NCBI GenBank assembly: GCA_051744245.1
Contig: JBNJCV010000019.1
Coordinates: forward strand, 1-27,174
DNA length: 27,174 nt
Source: M55B165 sp051744245
GTDB taxonomy: Bacteria; Actinomycetota; Humimicrobiia; Humimicrobiales; Humimicrobiaceae
Reading direction: 5' to 3'
A program made the translations under genes and the position numbers. Each line of letters starts with the position of its first letter. The stretch's first letter is position 1. This document shows positions 23,351-27,174 of this stretch, piece after piece. The notes beneath the pieces were generated by a model that saw nothing but the letters and a program-made list of their open reading frames with translations, searched no databases and was not told the origin of the DNA.

Positions 23351-24206
23351 GAAACCGGCGTGGGTAAAGAAGAAGTTTAGCTTTGATAATATAAATGTTT
23401 CAAAGGTTAAAAAATTAATAACAGATTCTAGGCTGCATACCGTATGCCAAAGCGCGCAGTGTCCAAATATTTATGAGTGCTTTAGCAAAAAGACTGCAAC
23501 CTTTATGCTAATGGGGAATATATGTACAAGAAATTGTGCATTCTGCGGGGTAACTTCCGGAAAGCCCCAGCCGCTAGACAAAGAAGAGCCTAAAAAAGTG
23601 GCCCAAGCTGTAAAAGAAATGGGGTTAAATTATGTAGTATTAACCTCTGTTACCAGGGATGACCTGGAAGACGGGGGTGCCGGGCATTTTGCTGAGACTA
23701 TCAGAGCAATAAAAGATATGAACCCAGGCTCCAGGATTGAATGCCTTATTCCAGACTTAAAGGGCTCGGTCAAACATCTAGAAACAATACTTGATTGTGA
23801 CTTGGAAGTATTAAACCATAATATTGAAACAATAGCTGATAATTACTTAAAGGTTAGACCGCAAGCTAATTACTATAATTCTTTAAAAATTTTAAATTAT
23901 GCCAAAAGTTACAAGAAAAATATATATACGAAATCAGGATTTATGGTTGGTCTTGGAGAAGCTAAACAAGACATTAAAAAGCTGTTGCTAGACTTAAAAG
24001 ATAACTGTTGTGATATTTTAACCATTGGACAATATCTGAGGCCCGGTAAAAAAAATACCGGGGTAAAAAAATATTACCGGCCGGAAGAATTCAAAAAAAT
24101 AGAAGATATGGCAAAGCAAATAGGTTTTAAATATGTTTTTTCGGGAATATTTGTAAGATCTTCATATCATGCAGCAGATGTTTTTAAGACAAAAACAGGG
24201 AATTAA
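23340..24206 (+). CDS. lipA: lipoyl synthase (radical SAM)
   Basis: 288 residues. Inserts two sulfurs into protein-bound octanoyl groups. The auxiliary cluster motif is CQSAQCPNIYECF (Cys36, 41, 47); the radical-SAM motif is CTRNCAFC (Cys62, 66, 69). The C-terminal RSSYHA provides the serine ligand of the auxiliary cluster. The start is TTG (23340, or the next codon, also TTG), overlapping the parB end by 11 bp; RKPAWVKKK directly after it matches the family's N-terminus. No lipB, lplA or lipoylated-enzyme gene is in the window, so the octanoyl donor enzyme must be elsewhere. Its attachment to parAB may be simple transcriptional convenience. Confidence 0.95.
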   Translation: MLNRKPAWVKKKFSFDNINVSKVKKLITDSRLHTVCQSAQCPNIYECFSKKTATFMLMGNICTRNCAFCGVTSGKPQPLDKEEPKKVAQAVKEMGLNYVVLTSVTRDDLEDGGAGHFAETIRAIKDMNPGSRIECLIPDLKGSVKHLETILDCDLEVLNHNIETIADNYLKVRPQANYYNSLKILNYAKSYKKNIYTKSGFMVGLGEAKQDIKKLLLDLKDNCCDILTIGQYLRPGKKNTGVKKYYRPEEFKKIEDMAKQIGFKYVFSGIFVRSSYHAADVFKTKTGN

Positions 24207-24209
24207 TGT

Positions 24210-24641
24210 ATGGAAATATCTAAAAAATATATAAGTCTTTGCAATAATGATGGTATCCAGAGCCTGTGCAGATGGATCTCAGGAGACAGGTTTTTAATAA
24301 AATCCCAAGAGTTATTTTGTTTTTTAGAAAAAATAATAGGGTGGGGCAAAGACAGTAAATGTACCGTATGGGTTCCAAACTTTGAAACAAGCTTTGAAAT
24401 ACAGAAAGGTGACCTTCTATGGGTACCAAACTTGTCGCAAGTAATATCGTCAATTAAAGAGCAAGCTTTGAGCTTAAAAAAGATATCGCTGGAATTCATA
24501 GACAATAAGTGGGTGTTTAATGCCTATTATAATAAAGAGGACTTAGGAGAGACAGTGCCCATAGTTACATTTGCCAAAACCGCTAAAGCTGCTTGCCTGA
24601 AAGCATTGATTAAAATTGTAAATTTAAATAAAGGCAAATAG
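24210..24641 (+). CDS. hypothetical protein, weak resemblance to phage ABA-sandwich (BC1872-like) proteins
   Basis: 143 residues, soluble, no signal peptide. I do not recognise it firmly. The second half (LEFIDNKWVFNAYYNKED, then TFAKTAKAACLKALIKIVN) has the shape of small phage-type proteins in which beta strands are followed by an 'A.T...A...AL..L' helix. GDLLWVPNLSQVISSI in the middle also recalls them. The gene starts 3 bp after lipA and ends 4 bp before the DUF123 gene, so it is part of the same transcript. Composition is like its neighbours. Function unknown. Confidence 0.6.
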   Translation: MEISKKYISLCNNDGIQSLCRWISGDRFLIKSQELFCFLEKIIGWGKDSKCTVWVPNFETSFEIQKGDLLWVPNLSQVISSIKEQALSLKKISLEFIDNKWVFNAYYNKEDLGETVPIVTFAKTAKAACLKALIKIVNLNKGK

Positions 24642-24645
24642 TAAA

Positions 24646-25065
24646 TTGAAAGGCATTTATTGCCTTAAATTGTATTGCAAAAAAACATGCAGAATAAAGA
24701 TAGGGTCCTTAGGTGAGTTGTTTTTTAGAAAGGGAAACTATATTTATGTGGGTTCTGCTTTAAACAGCTTAGAACAGAGGATTGCAAGACATCTAAGGAA
24801 AAATAAAAGCATATACTGGCATATAGACTATATTTTAGATAATAAAAACGTAGCCATAAACGGAATTTATATTTTAAAGACATCAGCAAAAAAAGAGTGT
24901 AATATTGCCAAGTTAGTTGGAGAAAGCGGGAAACCTGTCCAAAAGTTTGGCTCTTCTGATTGCAGTTGCATAAGCCACTTATTTTTCTGGTCGGACAATA
25001 GAATAAAAACAGCAGAGGATGCCCTTACGGGGTATGGCTTTGAAATAATGTCAGGGGAAATTTAA
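24646..25065 (+). CDS. DUF123 / GIY-YIG nuclease-superfamily protein
   Basis: 139 residues. GIY at residues 3-5, YIYVGSALNSLEQRIARHL (32-50) and YWHIDYIL are the GIY-YIG/DUF123 pattern, and FGSSDCSCISHLFFW is the DUF123 C-terminal signature. DUF123 is best known as a domain next to endonuclease III in archaea and in stand-alone bacterial proteins. Cleavage activity has not been established to my knowledge. The start is probably TTG 24646, with AAAGG about 11 bases upstream, because GIY must lie near the N-terminus. It is the last gene of the mnmE-par-lipA transcript. Confidence 0.82.
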   Translation: MKGIYCLKLYCKKTCRIKIGSLGELFFRKGNYIYVGSALNSLEQRIARHLRKNKSIYWHIDYILDNKNVAINGIYILKTSAKKECNIAKLVGESGKPVQKFGSSDCSCISHLFFWSDNRIKTAEDALTGYGFEIMSGEI

Positions 25066-25090
25066 AAAATTTCAGGCAGATATAGGCTTA

Positions 25091-26101
25091 TTAGCTTCTT
25101 AACTGGTTTAGCACCTCTTTTGATATTCTTTCTACTAGGTCCGAGTAAAGCACTGTTTTTGATTCAGGTTTAAACCTGGGATCCTCTAAACCACAGCTTT
25201 CCTCGTCACAGGATATACATAACGATTTTTCTGCTGCGCACATGTTGCTGCTACCAAAAACTCTTAACCTTTCTTTGACAGTATCTTTTACAGCTTCCAT
25301 TGCTTTTTTGACCATATCTGGATAACTTATGGCGCCAGGCGTTTTTTCAAGATAATCCCTAACCATCTTAACAGCATTCTGTGACATTCCGGTATAGAAA
25401 TTTATCTTATTTATTCCCAGGCTGATTGCCTTTTTAAAATCTTTATCTGAAATTCCTGAACCCCCATGTAGAACTAAAGGTATGTTTGTGGCATCCTTAA
25501 TCTTAACTAGCCTGTTAAAATCTAGATTTGGCTCACCTTTATACAATCCATGCACATTGCCAATAGCGATAGCCATTGCGTCAAGGTTAGTTTCTTCCTT
25601 AAATTTTACTGTTTCTTCTACTTTAGTAAACAGGGTTTTTTCTGCTTCGTGAGCAGTAGCAGCTTCTTCTCCTACGGCTTCTCCACCAACAGCGCCAATT
25701 TCTCCTTCCACGCTTACCCCGACACCATGGGCAGCTTTAACCACTTCCTTGGTTTGCTTTATGTTTTCTTCCAAAGGGTTATGGCTTCCATCAAACATAA
25801 CTGAGGTAAATCCAGCCCTTATAGCTCTCATGATTGTCTGGAAACTTTGCCCGTGGTCTAAATGCACGCATATTGGTATCCTAACTTTCTTTGCTGCATT
25901 GATAATTGCAGGGCCAATTTCTTCAAAATTCAGGTATTTAAAATGCACTTCTGCAACTTGGAGTATTATAGGAGAATTTTCTTCAATTGCAGCGTCTATA
26001 AGGGTATCTATTAAGTCTAAATTAGTAATATTAAATGCTCCCACCGCATATTTATTTTCCCTTGCATGATTTAGCAAATCCTTCAGATTAATAAGAGCCA
26101 T
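25091..26101 (-). CDS. fba: class II ketose-bisphosphate aldolase (fructose-1,6-bisphosphate aldolase-like) with cysteine-rich C-terminus
   Basis: 336 residues, somewhat longer than the usual 285-310. Zinc-dependent aldol cleavage of fructose- or tagatose-bisphosphate. VHLDHG (catalytic Asp82, zinc His83), VEGEIGAVGG, AIGNVHGLYKG (zinc His) and VLHGGSGIS (zinc His) are all present. After the barrel, FGSSNMCAAEKSLCISCDEE and SCGLEDPRF hold Cys288, 295, 298 and 303, an unusual cluster that could bind a metal or respond to redox. The ATG follows AAAGGA. It is convergent with the DUF123 gene (25-bp gap) and divergent from the RAM gene. Sugar specificity (fructose or tagatose) is not decidable here. 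Confidence 0.88.
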   Translation of the reverse strand: MALINLKDLLNHARENKYAVGAFNITNLDLIDTLIDAAIEENSPIILQVAEVHFKYLNFEEIGPAIINAAKKVRIPICVHLDHGQSFQTIMRAIRAGFTSVMFDGSHNPLEENIKQTKEVVKAAHGVGVSVEGEIGAVGGEAVGEEAATAHEAEKTLFTKVEETVKFKEETNLDAMAIAIGNVHGLYKGEPNLDFNRLVKIKDATNIPLVLHGGSGISDKDFKKAISLGINKINFYTGMSQNAVKMVRDYLEKTPGAISYPDMVKKAMEAVKDTVKERLRVFGSSNMCAAEKSLCISCDEESCGLEDPRFKPESKTVLYSDLVERISKEVLNQLRS

Positions 26102-26138
26102 AGTTAGTCCTTTTTGTTATTTACAATAGATGGATAAA

Positions 26139-26167
26139 ATTATATATGGTGTCATTTTTTAAATCAA
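26139..26167 (-). promoter_or_regulatory. promoter of the aldolase gene
   Basis: Minus strand TTGATT (26167-26162), 17-bp spacer, TATAAT (26144-26139). Predicted leader about 30 nt. Perfect -10 and ideal spacing. Confidence 0.7.
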
Positions 26168-26186
26168 CACCCATAATAATGCAAAA

Positions 26187-26215
26187 TTGGTAAAATATTT
26201 TAATAAATGTTATAT
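26187..26215 (+). promoter_or_regulatory. candidate promoter of the RAM-domain gene
   Basis: TTGGTA (26187-26192), 17-bp spacer, TTATAT (26210-26215), back to back with the aldolase promoter (20 bp between their -35 elements). Moderate match. Confidence 0.4.
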
Positions 26216-26246
26216 TCCTGGCAATAATTAAAAAAGGAGCGATCAA

Positions 26247-26486
26247 ATGACAGCAGCATATGTTTTAGTAAAAGCAGAGCTTGGGATGCAAAATGATGCT
26301 GTTACTAAAATTAGAAAAATCAAAGGAGTAGAGAGTGCCCACACAGTTACAGGGCCTTATGACCTTATTGTATTTGTGGAAGGAGAAAGCCTAGAAGAAT
26401 TAGGAAAAACGGTTATCTCCAGAATCCAAAATCTAAAGGTTATAAAAGATACCATGACTTGTATTGTATTAGAACCTACTATATAA
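26247..26486 (+). CDS. stand-alone Lrp/AsnC ligand-binding (RAM) domain protein
   Basis: 79 residues: AYVLVKAELGMQNDAVTKIR, then GVESAHTVTGPYDLIVFVEG and a final strand MTCIVLEPT. This is the alpha/beta RAM domain of Lrp/AsnC regulators without a DNA-binding half. Such single-domain proteins oligomerise and bind amino acids or modulate full-length Lrp proteins. The start has a clear AAAAAGGAG. It is 36 bp upstream of the SPFH gene and may share its transcript. Ligand unknown. Confidence 0.9.
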   Translation: MTAAYVLVKAELGMQNDAVTKIRKIKGVESAHTVTGPYDLIVFVEGESLEELGKTVISRIQNLKVIKDTMTCIVLEPTI

Positions 26487-26522
26487 ATTATAGAAAAAGT
26501 ATTAGGAAAGGAGTATTGTTGT

Positions 26523-27174
26523 ATGAAACTTATCCCTAAAATAGTAATAGGAGTGATTATCTTTGTAGTTGCCTTAATTGTTCTTATAAATGCGGTTGTG
26601 ATAGTGCAGGCAGGAAATGTGCAAGTGCTGACCCAGTTCGGGAGAACTGTAGGAGTAACATTTACCCCAGGCGCTCATTTTAAGGTTCCCTTTATACAGA
26701 ACACAGTAAATTATTCTACCAGGCAGGTAACATATGAAACCAGTGATCAACCTGAAGCAAGCCAGGCAAGTTACACCGATTATTCGGTTGATACTACTTC
26801 CTCTGACGGGCAGCAGGTACAGCTAAAATATACCATAAGGTTCTCAATTGACAGCAGCCAGGCAGAATGGGTATTAAATAATATTGGAACCATGGATGAA
26901 TTGGTGGAAAAAGTGGTAAAAGCAGAGGCGAGGTCCCTTGCCAGAAATATACCCAAGAAATATACTGCCTTCCAGCTTTATTCAGAGCAGGTTTTTGTAG
27001 TACAGGATGAATTGCAGAATAGGCTAGAGCCAATATTTAAATCAAATGGAATAATTTTAGACGAATTCCTGTTAAGAAAAATTGATTTTACTGATGAGTA
27101 CTTTAATGTCCTTGAAGAAAAGCAGATTGCTGAAGAAAGGATAGAGCTTGAAAGAAATGTACTTGAGCAGGAAA
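26523..27174 (+). CDS. SPFH/prohibitin-family membrane protein, cut by the right edge
   Basis: The first 217 residues are visible. A membrane helix at about 5-27 (IVIGVIIFVVALIVLINAVV) is followed by the SPFH domain: VQVLTQFGRTVGVTFTPGAH, FKVPFIQNTVNYSTRQVTYE, then DGQQVQLKYTIRFSI. A charged coiled-coil-like region begins near the edge (EEKQIAEERIELERNVLEQE). Such proteins form large ring or cage assemblies around membrane proteases or transporters (prohibitin, HflK/C-like). The ATG follows AGGAAAGGAG at 9 bases. Which subfamily it belongs to cannot be decided without the C-terminus. Confidence 0.85.
   Translation, partial: MKLIPKIVIGVIIFVVALIVLINAVVIVQAGNVQVLTQFGRTVGVTFTPGAHFKVPFIQNTVNYSTRQVTYETSDQPEASQASYTDYSVDTTSSDGQQVQLKYTIRFSIDSSQAEWVLNNIGTMDELVEKVVKAEARSLARNIPKKYTAFQLYSEQVFVVQDELQNRLEPIFKSNGIILDEFLLRKIDFTDEYFNVLEEKQIAEERIELERNVLEQE

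Noticed and set aside
25057..25073. Inverted repeat GAAATTT-AAA-AAATTTC at the end of the DUF123 gene
   Set aside because: All but one pair is A-T, it overlaps the stop codon, and no T-run follows; too weak to call a terminator.
1..27174. CRISPR arrays, insertion sequences, tRNA or rRNA genes
   Set aside because: I looked for regularly spaced repeats, transposase-like frames with terminal repeats, and T-arm motifs and found none. The only tandem repeat is the yidC tail; a covariance-model scan would be needed to exclude small RNAs.

Overview
This is a low-GC bacterial chromosome segment spanning the replication-origin neighbourhood. The synteny (dnaN, dnaA, then divergent rpmH-rnpA-yidD-yidC-jag, then mnmE-mnmG-rsmG-parA-parB) is the classical oriC gene order of Gram-positive bacteria and several candidate phyla. 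A molybdenum/tungsten formate dehydrogenase with a NuoG-like front end fits an anaerobe. A short YidC, heavy ATA/AGA/AGG codon use and TTG/ATT starts fit a Firmicutes-like, Atribacterota-like or deep actinobacterial lineage. I cannot fix the phylum from sequence alone.

Layout. (i) 1-5.6 kb: accessory metabolic genes. These are a 5'-truncated uroporphyrinogen-decarboxylase-family gene running off the left edge, a DUF4380-type protein, a Cys-type formate dehydrogenase alpha subunit, and a CorA transporter. (ii) 5.6-12.9 kb, minus strand: ATPase/HTH gene - dnaA - [oriC spacer] - dnaN - DUF2520 - panB - panC - panD - lipoprotein. Replication initiation and pantothenate synthesis form one co-directional block. 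(iii) 12.9-13.4 kb: divergent control region with DnaA-box-like sites and two near-consensus promoters, one on each strand. (iv) 13.4-15.4 kb, plus strand: rpmH-rnpA-yidD-yidC-jag, closed by a terminator hairpin. (v) 15.8-25.1 kb, plus strand: mnmE - parS - mnmG copy 1 - parS - mnmG copy 2 - rsmG - parA - parB - lipA - unknown - DUF123 nuclease-like. (vi) 25.1-27.2 kb: a class II ketose-bisphosphate aldolase divergent from a stand-alone Lrp-type RAM protein and an SPFH/prohibitin-like gene cut by the right edge.

Three observations stand out. Two tandem, divergent, apparently intact mnmG genes each have a perfect parS palindrome starting exactly 30 bp before the start codon, as if a parS-mnmG unit had been duplicated. 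A GHKL-ATPase fused to a winged-helix-like domain sits immediately upstream of dnaA under a strong promoter and has no kinase module. The dnaA-dnaN spacer shows a layout like the Bacillus basal unwinding system: clustered DnaA boxes, a G-run, TAG-type trios, then an AT-rich stretch. rnpA also appears to use an ATT start inside rpmH.
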